This document shows positions 1 through 10,042 of a stretch of 64,000 nt of DNA, in pieces. Source of the stretch: Fibrobacterota bacterium. Its GTDB lineage: Bacteria; Fibrobacterota; Chitinivibrionia; Chitinivibrionales; Chitinispirillaceae. Position 1 is the first letter of the stretch; every line of letters begins with the position of its first letter. A program made the position numbers and the translations under genes. The DNA lies in contig JAEYNR010000017.1 in assembly GCA_023412475.1 (NCBI GenBank), forward strand, positions 1 to 64,000, written 5' to 3'. The notes under the pieces were generated by a model. The model worked only from the letters and a program-made list of their open reading frames with translations, was not told the DNA's origin and did not search any database.

Positions 1-3000
1 TGCCGGGTCTGGGCTTAAAGCAGGGGCTGGAAAAAGATCTGGTAATCTCCCCTTACTCGACTTTTCTGGCAGCACTCCAGGAGAAACGTCTGGCGTTAAA
101 AAATATGAAACTTCTGGAACAGTTCCAGTCATTGGGTATTTATGGGTTTTATGAAGCAATCGATTTTACTTCGGAACGTTTACCAAAAAGCCACTCCAAA
201 GTGATAGTGAAAAGCTACATGGCTCATCACCAGGGAATGATCTTTAATGCAATTGCCAATATTTTGTTTGATAACCGCTGGCAAAAAAGATTTACTACAG
301 ACCCCAGAATTGAGGCGACTGTTCCTTTGTTGCAGGAGAAAATTCCCGCCCGTGCTCTTTTTGTTACTCAACCCAAAGATCTGCTTCTTTTGCATGATGT
401 GGAGGATCACTCAATGGAGCTGCGTACATTTTATAAATCCGACACATTCTTGCCTGAGCCCCGTTTTCTGTCAAATGGCCGCTATTCAATGATGGTGTCC
501 AATTCAGGAAGCGGCTATGCCAGATGGGGACAACTGGATTTGACCCGATGGGTGGAAGATCCTGTTAGAGATGCATCAGGACCATTTTATTACATCCGTA
601 ACATTTACGAAAATAAGGTCTGGTCCCCGGCGTTTCATCCCTGCCGCATTAAAGGTAAAGAGATGAAAATGGAATTTTCGTTGGGGAAAGTCAACTTCTC
701 AAGAACAGACGATAAAATTCACACCACAATGCAAATTATTGTTGCACCGGATTTAGATGCCGAAATCAGGGAAATCACTTTGACAAATCTTGACAGCGAA
801 CCCCGTTTACTGGAAGTTACAAGCTTTATTGAACTGGCTCTGGACCGTCATGAAAAAGTTCAATCTCATCCCGCATATAGCAAACTGTTCATAGAAACTG
901 AGTTTATATCAGGACTAAATGTTTTGCTGGCTCACAGACGCACCGACCAAGCCACCCAATCAGGACCATATCTGGCATATATGATGAATGTAGAGGGAAA
1001 CACAGTTGGGATGGTGGAATATGAAACCGACCGTTCAAGCTTTGTTGGCCCTGGCCGCTCCATTAGTAACCCTTATGTGATCCAGACTGGTCACCCTCTA
1101 TCGGGAACTGTGGGCGCGGTACTTGACCCGATTTTCAGCTTGCGTCAAAGGGTGAGTCTGGCAAGTCATCGCAAAGCAAGGTTTTTCTGTATCACAGCCG
1201 TTGCTCAAACCCGTGAAGAAGTTCTTGACATTTGTCGTAAACTGCGATATCCGTTTCAAACCCGGCGCATAGCCGAGCTGTCGACAAGTCAAAAGAAAGT
1301 TCAACTGGACAACCTGTCCATATCACCGCAACAGGCCAATATTTACCAGTGGATGGCTTCACAATTAATCTACTTCAACAGCTACCGTAACCAGCGGGCA
1401 TTAACTGTAAACCGGAACGTCAAAGGACAATCTGGATTGTGGGCCTACGGTATTTCCGGAGATTATCCCATTATTTCTGTTAATCTCGACTCACACTCTC
1501 AGATGGGTTTGGCTGAGAACATACTGAAAGCTTTACAGTACTGGTTTGTTATCGGTCTGAAGGTAGATCTGGTCTTTATCTGCCGTGAAGCCGATGGTTA
1601 TAACCTGTCAAATATTGATGAACTGAAAAGATTAATAAGTGTTCACACTCAAAGCGAAACCTTTTCTGAGTTGAACTCTCAAATCTTTACACTGTCTTAT
1701 AATCAACTCCCTGAAGATGACAGGAATTTGATTGGCGCAGTTTCCAGAATTCAATTGGACAACCTTGAGGGTACAATTGTTTCTCAACTGGTACCAAATG
1801 CAGAGAAAATAGAGCTTCCTGCAGAATTTCCAATTAAACTTCCCCAGGAATGCCCCTATAGTATCACTGTGCCCAGTCCTCCCGTAGATCTTATCTTCTT
1901 TAATGGCTGGGGTGGATTTAAACCCAATGGCCTGGAATACATGATCTATCTGAAAGCAAATGACTTTCCGCCTCAACCCTGGATCAATGTTATTGCCAAT
2001 CCCCAGTTTGGATTTCTTCTGTCAGAATCTGGAGGAGGCTATAGCTGGGCTCAAAACAGCCGCGAATTTAAGATCACTCCATGGTCTAATGATCCGGTGA
2101 TCGATCCTCCTGGAGAAGCCAGTTATTTGCGTGATGAAGACGATGGCATGCTGTGGTCAGCAACACCACTGCCTATACGGGACAATGAACCATATACCAT
2201 ACGTCATGGTCAGGGGTATAGCATTATTTCACACAAAAATCGGGATATCGAGCATGAAGCCTGCTACTGGGTGCCTCTGAACGATCCGGTTAAAATTATA
2301 GAGTTGAAGATAAAAAATACCGGCAACCAGTCCCATAAACTCTCTGTAACTCATTATCTGGAGTGGGTTTTGGGAGTCGACCGAGAAAAAACTCAACACT
2401 ATATTGTCACCGAAATGGAAACTACCTGTGGAGCGATTCTGGCCCGCAACACATACCAGGACACTTTCCATGACTACCATGGTTTCTTAAATATCTGGAC
2501 CGAACACCCTGTAATCGAGCGTAGCTGGACCGGGAACCGGCACGGGTTTATCGGGCGAAATGGCAGCCTGAGAAAACCGGCAGGTCTGGGCAAAGTATCA
2601 TTGGACAACCAAACAGGGAGCTGCTTCAACCCTTGTGGTGCGATCCAGTTAAAAATAGAGCTTAAGGCTAATGAAGAAGCAGTTATTTACATTCTGTCAG
2701 GGGCTGCCCACAACCGAATCGAAGCAAAACGATACCTGCAGAAGTACTGTAGAGCTGATACAGTAGTTCAATCCAGAGAAGAGTTGATCGATTTCTGGCA
2801 AAACACTCTGTGTCAGGTTGAAGTTACTACTCCGGATCAGGGCTTTGATTTCATGATCAACCGCTGGTTGATTTATCAAACTCTGACCTGCCGTTTCTGG
2901 GCACGATCCGCTTTTTATCAATCGGGAGGAGCTTACGGTTATCGTGATCAACTGCAAGACAGCCTGGGCTTATTGCACACCCGACCAGACTTAGCCCGAA

Positions 3001-4304
3001 AACAGATTCTAATTCATGCAGCACATCAGTTCCGGGAGGGTGATGTGCAACACTGGTGGCACCAAGAGACAGGGTTTGGTATCCGAACCCGTTATTCCGA
3101 CGATCTGCTCTGGCTGGTCTATACTGCCTGCCGTTACGTTGAGCACACCGAAGATGAGAGCATCTGGGAAGAGATAGTCCCTTTTATTGCCGATGAACCG
3201 CTCGCACCAGGTGAACATGAACGGTATGCAAAAACCATGGTGTCAGAGGAACAGGCCAGTCTTTATAACCACTGTGTAAGGGTGATTGAGCGATCTTTGG
3301 TTTTTGGCTTCCATTCTTTACCTCTAATTGGTGGTGGAGACTGGAATGATGGCATGAATAAAGTAGGTCTGGAGGGCCGGGGTGAGAGTGTCTGGCTAGC
3401 GTGGTTTCTGTACGCTACCATGGAGAAGTTTATCCCGGTTTGTATTAAACATGGAGAGCCTGACAGAGTGGAAAAATACAGGTTATTCATGGAACAGATT
3501 AGTTGGACTTCTGAAAACAGTGCCTGGGACGGACAGTGGTATCGAAGGGCCTATAATGATGACGGGAATCCTCTTGGCTCAGTTATCAATGCCGAGTGTC
3601 AAATTGATTGTATCGCTCAGGCCTGGGCAGTAATCTCAGGTGCCGCTCCTGAAGATAAGGCAAAAACAGCCATGTGGTCCTCTTATCATCATTTGGTCTC
3701 ACATGACAAAGCGCTTATTAACCTACTGACACCTCCTTTTTCACAAACTCAGCCTAGCCCCGGATATATTCAGGCCTACCCTCAGGGAGTAAGGGAAAAT
3801 GGCGGCCAATACACTCATGGCGCTGTCTGGGCTGTCATCGCATGGGCAAAACTGGGTGAAGGAAACCTGGCTAGTGAGCTTTTTAGAATGCTTAACCCTG
3901 TCTATCATACGCAAACTCAGCGTGAGGCTCAGACCTATCGGGTTGAACCCTATGTAATGGCAGCCGATGTCTATTCTGCTGCTCCCTATGCTGGAAGAGG
4001 TGGATGGAGTTGGTACACCGGATCTTCAAGCTGGATGTATCAAGCCGGACTGGAATGGATTCTGGGTATCAGGCGACAGGGGAAATTTTTAACACTCAAG
4101 CCCTGCATTCCTGAAAACTGGCCAGAGTATAAAGTAAATTACAGGTTTGGCAAGACTCTTTACGAAATTACGGTTAATAACCCTGATCAGAAACAGAACG
4201 GATTGCAAAGCCTTATGCTGGATGCAACGGTGCTGGACCCAAATGAAGCCCGCATTCCTCTGGAAGACGATGGGAAAAAACACATCGTTGTTGCCCGACT
4301 GTAG
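1..4304 (+). CDS. Cyclic beta-1,2-glucan synthase-type protein, C-terminal part (GH94), partial at the 5' end
   Basis: The reading frame is open from base 3, so the gene starts before the window. The first visible stretch (SPYSTFL, then YGFYEAIDF and MAHHQGM around 70-235) is the end of the glycoamylase-like domain found in NdvB/ChvB cyclic beta-1,2-glucan synthases. Two GH94-type beta-sandwich modules follow (roughly 430-1100 and 1890-2500), then the (alpha/alpha)6 barrel. The GGGDWNDGMN motif at about 3331-3359 carries the catalytic Asp of GH94 phosphorylases. In full-length synthases (about 2,800 residues) this half trims and sets glucan length by phosphorolysis at the inner membrane. Whether a GT84 synthase half exists upstream cannot be seen, so a stand-alone beta-1,2-oligoglucan phosphorylase remains possible. 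No clear terminator follows. Confidence 0.85.
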   Translation, partial: PGLGLKQGLEKDLVISPYSTFLAALQEKRLALKNMKLLEQFQSLGIYGFYEAIDFTSERLPKSHSKVIVKSYMAHHQGMIFNAIANILFDNRWQKRFTTDPRIEATVPLLQEKIPARALFVTQPKDLLLLHDVEDHSMELRTFYKSDTFLPEPRFLSNGRYSMMVSNSGSGYARWGQLDLTRWVEDPVRDASGPFYYIRNIYENKVWSPAFHPCRIKGKEMKMEFSLGKVNFSRTDDKIHTTMQIIVAPDLDAEIREITLTNLDSEPRLLEVTSFIELALDRHEKVQSHPAYSKLFIETEFISGLNVLLAHRRTDQATQSGPYLAYMMNVEGNTVGMVEYETDRSSFVGPGRSISNPYVIQTGHPLSGTVGAVLDPIFSLRQRVSLASHRKARFFCITAVAQTREEVLDICRKLRYPFQTRRIAELSTSQKKVQLDNLSISPQQANIYQWMASQLIYFNSYRNQRALTVNRNVKGQSGLWAYGISGDYPIISVNLDSHSQMGLAENILKALQYWFVIGLKVDLVFICREADGYNLSNIDELKRLISVHTQSETFSELNSQIFTLSYNQLPEDDRNLIGAVSRIQLDNLEGTIVSQLVPNAEKIELPAEFPIKLPQECPYSITVPSPPVDLIFFNGWGGFKPNGLEYMIYLKANDFPPQPWINVIANPQFGFLLSESGGGYSWAQNSREFKITPWSNDPVIDPPGEASYLRDEDDGMLWSATPLPIRDNEPYTIRHGQGYSIISHKNRDIEHEACYWVPLNDPVKIIELKIKNTGNQSHKLSVTHYLEWVLGVDREKTQHYIVTEMETTCGAILARNTYQDTFHDYHGFLNIWTEHPVIERSWTGNRHGFIGRNGSLRKPAGLGKVSLDNQTGSCFNPCGAIQLKIELKANEEAVIYILSGAAHNRIEAKRYLQKYCRADTVVQSREELIDFWQNTLCQVEVTTPDQGFDFMINRWLIYQTLTCRFWARSAFYQSGGAYGYRDQLQDSLGLLHTRPDLARKQILIHAAHQFREGDVQHWWHQETGFGIRTRYSDDLLWLVYTACRYVEHTEDESIWEEIVPFIADEPLAPGEHERYAKTMVSEEQASLYNHCVRVIERSLVFGFHSLPLIGGGDWNDGMNKVGLEGRGESVWLAWFLYATMEKFIPVCIKHGEPDRVEKYRLFMEQISWTSENSAWDGQWYRRAYNDDGNPLGSVINAECQIDCIAQAWAVISGAAPEDKAKTAMWSSYHHLVSHDKALINLLTPPFSQTQPSPGYIQAYPQGVRENGGQYTHGAVWAVIAWAKLGEGNLASELFRMLNPVYHTQTQREAQTYRVEPYVMAADVYSAAPYAGRGGWSWYTGSSSWMYQAGLEWILGIRRQGKFLTLKPCIPENWPEYKVNYRFGKTLYEITVNNPDQKQNGLQSLMLDATVLDPNEARIPLEDDGKKHIVVARL

Positions 4305-4636
4305 AAAGAGCCTGCTTCTTCAAGAAGATACGGAGGGAACGGTTGCTACACCTCCGGCCAGGCCCTTACCGATGAGGCGGCATAATTATCCAGAGGAGTT
4401 CCGCTGCCATTGGGGAACTCATCACCAATAGCACAACGATAATCTGGTAATTATAAAAGAGCATCCCAAGCGTATGCCTGATTACCGGGACCCATATAAT
4501 GCAGAATCTTTTGAACGTAACAATTTCACCATTGAAGAATATCTGCCCTGCATAGCTCAGTAACAACTTGGATTTAACTCCGAAGGCAACAGAGCGTGAA
4601 TGAAGGGGATGGACTTTTTTTACTGTACATTTGTAT
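4305..4636. other. Intergenic stretch with a short coding-like remnant
   Basis: No intact gene is visible. On the plus strand, about 4433-4563 is an open frame of 43 codons without a start. It begins after an in-frame TAG and ends at TAA, with an ordinary soluble-protein composition (for example IIKEHPKRMPDYRDPYNAE). I do not recognise it; it may be the 3' end of a decayed gene. From about 4620 the sequence passes into the 42-bp repeat array. Confidence 0.3.
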
Positions 4637-5215
4637 TTTCAAATGTTTAGAACTGCCAAATCAAGCGTATATTGACACTTCTAAAAATTAAGAACAGTCA
4701 AACTACGCATTATATTGGCCCACTTAAGATTTCAGAAGAGCCAAATTATGCAACACATCGGTCCCCCTAAGATTTCAAAACAGCGAATTTCAGCGTATAT
4801 CGGTCCCCCTACGTGTTTAGAATAGCAAAGTTAGCCGTATATTGGTACCCTAAAATGTTTAAAACAGCAATGTCACGCATAAAATTGCACTTCTAAAGTG
4901 TTTTGATAGCAGCAATGCGCGTAAAAACGCTCTTCTAAAGTGTTTTGATGGCAGCAATGCGCGTAAAAACGCTCTTCTAAAGTGTTTTGATGACAGCAAT
5001 ACGCATAAAAACGCTCTTCTAAAGTGTTTTGATGACAGCAATACGCGTATAAATGCACTTCTAAAATGTTTTGATGGCAGCTATACGCGTAAAAACGCTC
5101 TTCTAAAGTGTTTTGATGGCAGCTATACGCGTAAAAATGCACTTCTAAAGTGTTTTAATGGCAGCAATACGCGTAAAAATGCACTTCTAAAGTGTTTTGT
5201 AGAGTATCAAATTAA
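4637..5215. repeat. 42-bp tandem repeat array, about 14 units
   Basis: Eight well-conserved units start at 4891, 4933, 4975, 5017, 5059, 5101, 5143 and 5185, exactly 42 bp apart. Each begins TTCTAAAGTGTTTTGATGGC and carries an ACGCGTAAAAA-type core. About six degenerate units (spacing 41-43 bp) lead in from 4637. Units are contiguous, with no spacers, so this is not a CRISPR array. 42 bp is four helical turns and 14 codons, which is why both strands stay open. Diverged copies of the unit occur at 16619-16705, 44620-44640 and 45398-45468, so the unit belongs to a dispersed family. Confidence 0.9.
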
Positions 5216-5319
5216 ACCCATCTAATACCCTCACATATTCTCAATTTACTCCCCGCTTATTTATATTAGCACACCTGAAATAAACTAAGAAAAAGAAAAC
5301 CCTAATAAAAAAGGGAAGA

Positions 5320-5730
5320 ATGATCTGGTTTGGCTGCCTCTTCATTACTTCCCTTACAGAAAAAAAACTTATTGTAAAACATCTTTCAGAACCAACAGAT
5401 TACAAACAATATTGTGATCTGGGAAAAAACAATGTGATTTTTAAGCCACCAGTCTGTCCACACTGTAAGAGTTCAGACTGCCTCATTGGCCATGGCTGGT
5501 ATGCCAGAAAAGGGCTGAGTGGAGCAGATTGCGATTATGTTCCATTCTGGATTCGCCGTTTTTACTGCAAAAATACAGGTAAAACCATTTCTATGCACCC
5601 GTGTTTTTCGCATACACGTAAACGCTATACTTTTCAACAAGTTATTGATTGCCTTATTATTTTTTTAATGGCAGCGCTTGCACTTCCTTCGATTTCACTC
5701 AATTTTTTTCTACTCTATTATCTTTGCTGA
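5320..5730 (+). pseudogene. Transposase N-terminal fragment with zinc ribbon (DUF6431-like)
   Basis: The 136-residue frame contains a CPHC...HG(W)YARKG...RRFYCKNTGKTISMHPCF zinc-ribbon pattern, followed by RYTFQQVIDCL. This resembles the N-terminal DNA-binding part of transposases and DUF6431 proteins. The catalytic domain is missing: after about 5680 the translation turns into hydrophobic low-complexity sequence, because it runs into the opposite-strand DUF4238 remnant. I read it as an insertion-sequence remnant, inactive. The first ~25 residues may not be genuine. Confidence 0.6.
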
Positions 5731-5896
5731 CATCATCATTCGATATTGCATAATAATAATTTTGTTTAAAAACATTTTTCGTTTTCGAGTTTATGAAACT
5801 TTTAGTGTACCGATCATTATCCCATATTTTTGAATTGACACTAAAATTTTCCAAATAACATATTGGTAAATAATGGTGCCCTTTTGGATCTGACAT
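5634..5896 (-). pseudogene. DUF4238 protein, N-terminal remnant with frameshift
   Basis: The start MSDPKGHHYLPICYLENFS is the typical DUF4238 opening (HHYLPxxYLxxF). The frame stops at 5699 after VEKN inside a run of seven A residues. Moving one frame continues as LSEIEGSASAAIKKIIRQSITC and ends at 5634, which reads like the next part of the family. DUF4238 proteins are usually around 300 residues, so most of the C-terminus is gone, replaced by the transposase fragment on the other strand. The family is common in accessory and defence regions; its function is unknown. Confidence 0.6.
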
Positions 5897-6002
5897 TCTT
5901 TATTTAGTTTCTGCATTTTGGTATGAAATACAAATTATATATTTTATTGTCATGTAAATAGATCTTAAAAGTAACAGAATTTAAATGCAATATATTTCAG
6001 AA

Positions 6003-6281
6003 TTAATAATAATGTTTTTCTTGTACCATCTTTACATATTGCCACATTGCAGATTTATAGTTTTTAATTGTTTTTTCCGACCTTGTTCCGTTTAAACGGC
6101 CTGACAAACCCACAATATCATCTTCTTTTGAAAGTAATATTGGTGAAATATCTTCACCTATTATTTCTGAAACAGAATTGAGATAAGAAACATACGATTT
6201 CGGGGAAGATGCAACTTGATCATTTTTACCTACCCCGTTCGCCACAATGTAATCGACATATTCCTGTTCATATTTTATCAT
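6003..6281 (-). CDS. Hypothetical small protein (92 aa)
   Basis: The gene starts with ATG at 6281, preceded by an AGGAG-type ribosome site (aggagtctct, read on the minus strand). The protein is soluble and mostly helical. The segment KTIKNYKSAMWQYVKMVQ near the C-terminus resembles the small N-terminal helical domain seen ahead of some HNH and restriction-type nucleases (pattern: YkSAlrkYi.f). No nuclease domain is attached. It lies directly downstream of the broken gene at 6294-6595 and may have been co-transcribed with it. Function unknown. Confidence 0.5.
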   Translation of the reverse strand: MIKYEQEYVDYIVANGVGKNDQVASSPKSYVSYLNSVSEIIGEDISPILLSKEDDIVGLSGRLNGTRSEKTIKNYKSAMWQYVKMVQEKHYY

Positions 6282-6293
6282 AGAGACTCCTGT

Positions 6294-6595
6294 TCAAGGT
6301 TTTGAATAGGTACTAGTAAGTTCATTCAACATTTTATTCAGGGCATGCCCTTTTCATATCGGATATTGGAGATGATCAAGATCTGATTCCTTCACTTGTT
6401 CTTTTAAATTCTTAAAGTGACCTGTAGCACTCAAATAATCATCAGCTACATATAGTGCCTTCGATCAATGGAAGGGTGCTCTAAACGAGTTGTCAGGTCC
6501 CCGTTTTTATTCTTAATGCCTGATTTTTCCTGAATACAGAAGCCACATTCTTTCAAACAGGTAATAATCTGCTCTCTTGTCATATTATATCTCAT
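6294..6595 (-). pseudogene. Broken small gene, one frameshift and one in-frame stop
   Basis: From ATG at 6595 (or 6583) the frame reads MRYNMTREQIITCLKECGFC...TRLEHPSID and then stops soon after. A shift of one base restores a plausible protein, KALYVADDYLSATGHFKNLK...DHLQYPI, up to TGA. The same frame continues past that stop as KGHALNKMLNELTSTYSKP to a TAA/TGA just before the ribosome site of the 92-residue gene. I read this as one decayed gene of about 100 residues, or sequencing indels. The family is not recognised. Confidence 0.4.
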
Positions 6596-6802
6596 TTGGA
6601 TAGTACAATAGCAAATGAATCATATTATTTCTTAAAAATAAACAATGGAAATTGAGTTCTAAAGGGAATGCTCCATTAATTTACTATTTTTTTTGAATAA
6701 AATAGGTTTAATCGATTAAAAGAGCTTCTCAATACCCCAAAATTTATATATTTTAACCCTTCTATTACCATTAAATACCACTCAATACTAAGGACTACAG
6801 TC

Positions 6803-6985
6803 ATGACTGAAAGATGGCTCTCAGTAAAGGAGATTGCAGCCCATTTAGGTGTCAGCAAGGAAACTATTTACAATTGGATCGAAGAAAAGACAATTCCTGC
6901 CCATAAAATCGGCAGATTTTGGAAATTTAAAGCAAGTGAAGTTGACGAATCTTTTACAAGTGCAGGTAAATCTATATCACATTGA
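6803..6985 (+). CDS. Excisionase-type helix-turn-helix DNA-binding protein
   Basis: A 60-residue protein, ERWLSVKEIAAHLGVSKETIYNWIEEKTIPAHKIGRFWKFKASEVDE, which is a near-complete HTH_17/excisionase (MerR-like winged helix) domain. The recognition helix is around residues 17-30. It lies 22 bp before hsdM on the same strand; small HTH proteins of this class are frequently found in front of type I restriction operons. Its likely job is to control the operon, though a remnant excisionase of a mobile element is also possible. The start ATG at 6803 lies after a pyrimidine-rich, AT-rich leader. Confidence 0.85.
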   Translation: MTERWLSVKEIAAHLGVSKETIYNWIEEKTIPAHKIGRFWKFKASEVDESFTSAGKSISH

Positions 6986-7007
6986 TAGAAGTTAAGGAAG
7001 TGCTTTC

Positions 7008-8747
7008 ATGAATGTTCAGGAATTAGCCAATTTTATATGGTCTGTAGCAGATCTTCTTCGGGGAGATTACAAACAATCTGATTACGGGGAGATCATTCTT
7101 CCATTTACCATTCTACGTCGCCTTGATTGCGTTCTGGACAAGACTAAAGATGCAGTGGTAGTGAAACATGCCTCGTCTAAAGACTTAAATGAAGAAGCCC
7201 TTGAGAAGGTTTTAAATAAAGTAGCAGGACAAAAATTCCATAATCATAGTAAGTACGACTTTCAGAAGCTGCTCGCAGATCCGAATAATATTGCCCGAAA
7301 CATGCGAAATTATGCAGCAGGTTTTTCAAGTAATGCCCGGGAAATTCTTGAAATGTTCAAGTTCGAAACTAAAGTTAAGGATTTGGATAATAAAAATCTT
7401 CTTTTTCTTGTTACTGAAAAGTTCGCAGCAGTTGATCTGCACCCGAAGCATGTTTCCAACATGGAAATGGGATATGTTTTTGAAGAGCTTATCAGGAAAT
7501 TTGCTGAAACTTCCAACGAAACAGCAGGAGAGCATTTCACACCACGTGAAGTAATCCGATTGATGGTTAATATCCTGTTTATTAATGACAGGGACATTTT
7601 GACTCAAAAAGGTATTGTAAAGACTCTTTATGACTGTGCATGTGGAACAGGTGGAATGCTCTCTGTTGCAGAAGAATACCTGCATGAGCTTAACCCCGAA
7701 GCCCGTCTTGAAGTCTTTGGTCAGGAACTTAATGAAACGTCTTACGCAATCTGTAAATCTGACATGATGATTAAAGGCCAGAATCCTTCAAATATCAAAT
7801 TCGGGAACAGTTTCACCAAAGATCAGTTACAGGAAGATACATTCGATTACATGCTCGCCAACCCCCCATTTGGTGTGGAATGGAAGAAGGTTCAGAAAGA
7901 GATCCAAAATGAAGCCGATGAATTAGGTTTTGGTGGTCGGTTTGGTGCTGGGCTACCACGAATTTCCGATGGATCATTTTTGTTTCTGCAGCACTTAATC
8001 TCAAAAATGAAGAACGGAAATAACGGTTCTCGAATAGCCATTGTTTTTAATGGATCTCCCCTGTTTACAGGATCTGCAGGATCAGGTGAATCGGAAATTC
8101 GCAGATGGATTATTGAAAATGATTTGCTCGATACAATTGTCGCCCTACCTGATCAGCTATTCTATAATACGGGGATTTCAACGTATGTATGGGTAGTAAC
8201 CAACCGTAAAGAACAAAAGCGTAAAGGAAAGATCCAACTCATAAATGGGACAACGTTCTTCAAGAAAATGTCCCGTTCTTTAGGAAACAAGAGAAACGAA
8301 TTGAGCGATGAAGATATCGCTACGATAACAAAGATCTATGGCGATTTTAAAGCAGGTAAATACAGTAAAATTTTCTACAACTCCGATTTCGGATATTCAC
8401 GTATCACCGTAGAACGCCCCCTTATCGATGAAAAAGGTAAAATTGCAAAAGATAAACAGGGTAATCCAAAAGCTGATGCTAAATTACGTGATGCTGAGAA
8501 TGTTCCATTGAAAAAGGGCCAGGTCGTATCGACAGAAAAAGATATTGATGAATACATGCAGAAAGAAGTACTCCCCCATGTTCCCGATGCCTGGGTTGAT
8601 CACAGCAAGACCAAAGTAGGATATGAAATCAATTTTACAAAGTACTTTTATGAGTATAAACCACTTCGATCACTTGCAGAAATAAGAGCCGAAATTCTTG
8701 CTCTCGAAGAAGAAACAGAAGGTATGCTTCGGGAGATTGTGGAATGA
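7008..8747 (+). CDS. hsdM: Type I restriction-modification system methyltransferase subunit HsdM
   Basis: A 579-residue N6-adenine methyltransferase. The N-terminal HsdM helical domain covers about residues 1-130. SAM-binding motif I, DCACGTGGML, is at about 209-218, and catalytic motif IV, NPPF, at 285-288; both are intact. The GEHFTPREVIRLM segment ahead of motif I is characteristic of HsdM. With HsdS it would form the modification enzyme that protects self DNA, and with HsdR the restriction complex. Its stop overlaps the hsdS start by four bases (ATGA), so translation is coupled. Confidence 0.95.
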   Translation: MNVQELANFIWSVADLLRGDYKQSDYGEIILPFTILRRLDCVLDKTKDAVVVKHASSKDLNEEALEKVLNKVAGQKFHNHSKYDFQKLLADPNNIARNMRNYAAGFSSNAREILEMFKFETKVKDLDNKNLLFLVTEKFAAVDLHPKHVSNMEMGYVFEELIRKFAETSNETAGEHFTPREVIRLMVNILFINDRDILTQKGIVKTLYDCACGTGGMLSVAEEYLHELNPEARLEVFGQELNETSYAICKSDMMIKGQNPSNIKFGNSFTKDQLQEDTFDYMLANPPFGVEWKKVQKEIQNEADELGFGGRFGAGLPRISDGSFLFLQHLISKMKNGNNGSRIAIVFNGSPLFTGSAGSGESEIRRWIIENDLLDTIVALPDQLFYNTGISTYVWVVTNRKEQKRKGKIQLINGTTFFKKMSRSLGNKRNELSDEDIATITKIYGDFKAGKYSKIFYNSDFGYSRITVERPLIDEKGKIAKDKQGNPKADAKLRDAENVPLKKGQVVSTEKDIDEYMQKEVLPHVPDAWVDHSKTKVGYEINFTKYFYEYKPLRSLAEIRAEILALEEETEGMLREIVE

Positions 8748-10042
8748 AGAAATATCCTGAGTATAAAGATAGTGGAATTGAGTGGATTGGAGAGATTCCA
8801 CAAAGTTGGACTATTAGTCGATTGAAATATCTTGCTCATATTAAGACTGGGTACACTCCACCTAAAAACGATGATTTAAATTATTCATGTGATGGAATAC
8901 CTTGGATAAAACCAGATGATTTAAATGGCTTTCAACCCATATTTGAAACAAAAAATAAAACTTCTGACCAAGGATTAAGAAATGGAAATCTTATCGAGCC
9001 AAATTCCGTTTTGATGTGCTGTATTGGCTCAATTGGCAAAATGGGCGTTTCTGGATGTCAAGCTATAACTAATCAGCAAATAAATTCGCTTACTTTTAAT
9101 TCGAAGGTGAACAATGAATTTGCAAAATATCTTGTATTTGCATCACAAGAAGAACATATAAGAGAAGCTAATGGAAATGTAATAAAAATACTTAATTCCG
9201 AAAACCAAAAAAACATTACATTCCCCTTGCCTGCCTATAAAGAGCAACAAAAAATTGCTCAGTTTCTCGATGATAAAATTAAAAGAATAGAATCCTTAAT
9301 CAAAAAGAAAAAGGAACTGATAGAACTGCTCAAAGAAGAACGAGCAGCAATAATCAATCAAGCAGTAACCAAGGGGATCAATCCTGATGCAGAAATGAAG
9401 GATTCAGGGATCGAGTGGTTGGGGGAAGTTCCGAAACATTGGAATGTAAGTAAATTAAAATATTTATCAAGGATTAGATACGGTTTGGGACAACCACCAA
9501 AACAGGTTGAAGGTGGGTTACCTATGATACGAGCAACTAACGTTGAAAGAGGCCGTATAGTAAAAAAGGACATGATGTTTGTTTCTTCAGAAGATGTTCC
9601 AAAAGAAAGGGAACCTTTTTTATGCGAGAATGAAATTATCGTGGTTCGAAGTGGTGCATATACTGCAGATTCAGCCATAATTCCTAAAGAATATGAAGGC
9701 GCTGTTGCAGGATATGATATGGTAGTTACACCCAAAGCGATTCAACCAAAATTTCTATCATACGGATTACTTAGTCAGTACATGTTAAATTTTCAACTTG
9801 ATATTCAAAAATTGCGAGCTGCACAACCACATCTAAATGCCGAAGAACTTGGCGCAACACTAGTATTGTGCCCACCATTTCACGAACAGACCATTATTAC
9901 AGAATATATTACAAAAAGAGTGTCTGAAATTGACAAAACAATTGAATTAGCAATAAAAGAAATATCATTAATTGAAGAATACCGAACAGCACTTATTAAT
10001 GAAGCAGTAACAGGGAAAATAAAGGTAACCGAAAGTGTCTGA
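8744..10042 (+). CDS. hsdS: Type I restriction-modification system specificity subunit HsdS
   Basis: A 432-residue protein with two target-recognition domains, each opened by the same phrase (KDSGIEWIGEIPQSW at the start; KDSGIEWLGEVPKHW near residue 218) and each closed by a conserved helical coil (EQQKIAQFLDDKIKRIESLIKKKKEL and the equivalent near the C-terminus). This internal duplication is the hallmark of HsdS: each domain reads one half of a bipartite DNA site. Both halves are complete. The stop codon lies inside the first copy of a hairpin repeat (10037-10133), so the last residues may have been trimmed or altered by that insertion. Confidence 0.93.
   Translation: MKKYPEYKDSGIEWIGEIPQSWTISRLKYLAHIKTGYTPPKNDDLNYSCDGIPWIKPDDLNGFQPIFETKNKTSDQGLRNGNLIEPNSVLMCCIGSIGKMGVSGCQAITNQQINSLTFNSKVNNEFAKYLVFASQEEHIREANGNVIKILNSENQKNITFPLPAYKEQQKIAQFLDDKIKRIESLIKKKKELIELLKEERAAIINQAVTKGINPDAEMKDSGIEWLGEVPKHWNVSKLKYLSRIRYGLGQPPKQVEGGLPMIRATNVERGRIVKKDMMFVSSEDVPKEREPFLCENEIIVVRSGAYTADSAIIPKEYEGAVAGYDMVVTPKAIQPKFLSYGLLSQYMLNFQLDIQKLRAAQPHLNAEELGATLVLCPPFHEQTIITEYITKRVSEIDKTIELAIKEISLIEEYRTALINEAVTGKIKVTESV

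Noticed and set aside
4859..5142. Two overlapping minus-strand frames (60 and 89 codons) with 14-residue repeats such as HFYAYSCHQNTLEER
   Set aside because: They arise because the 42-bp unit is divisible by three; the frames have no ribosome site, differ between units and are open in more than one frame.
4637..5215. CRISPR array
   Set aside because: The units abut with no spacers, and no cas genes are in the window.
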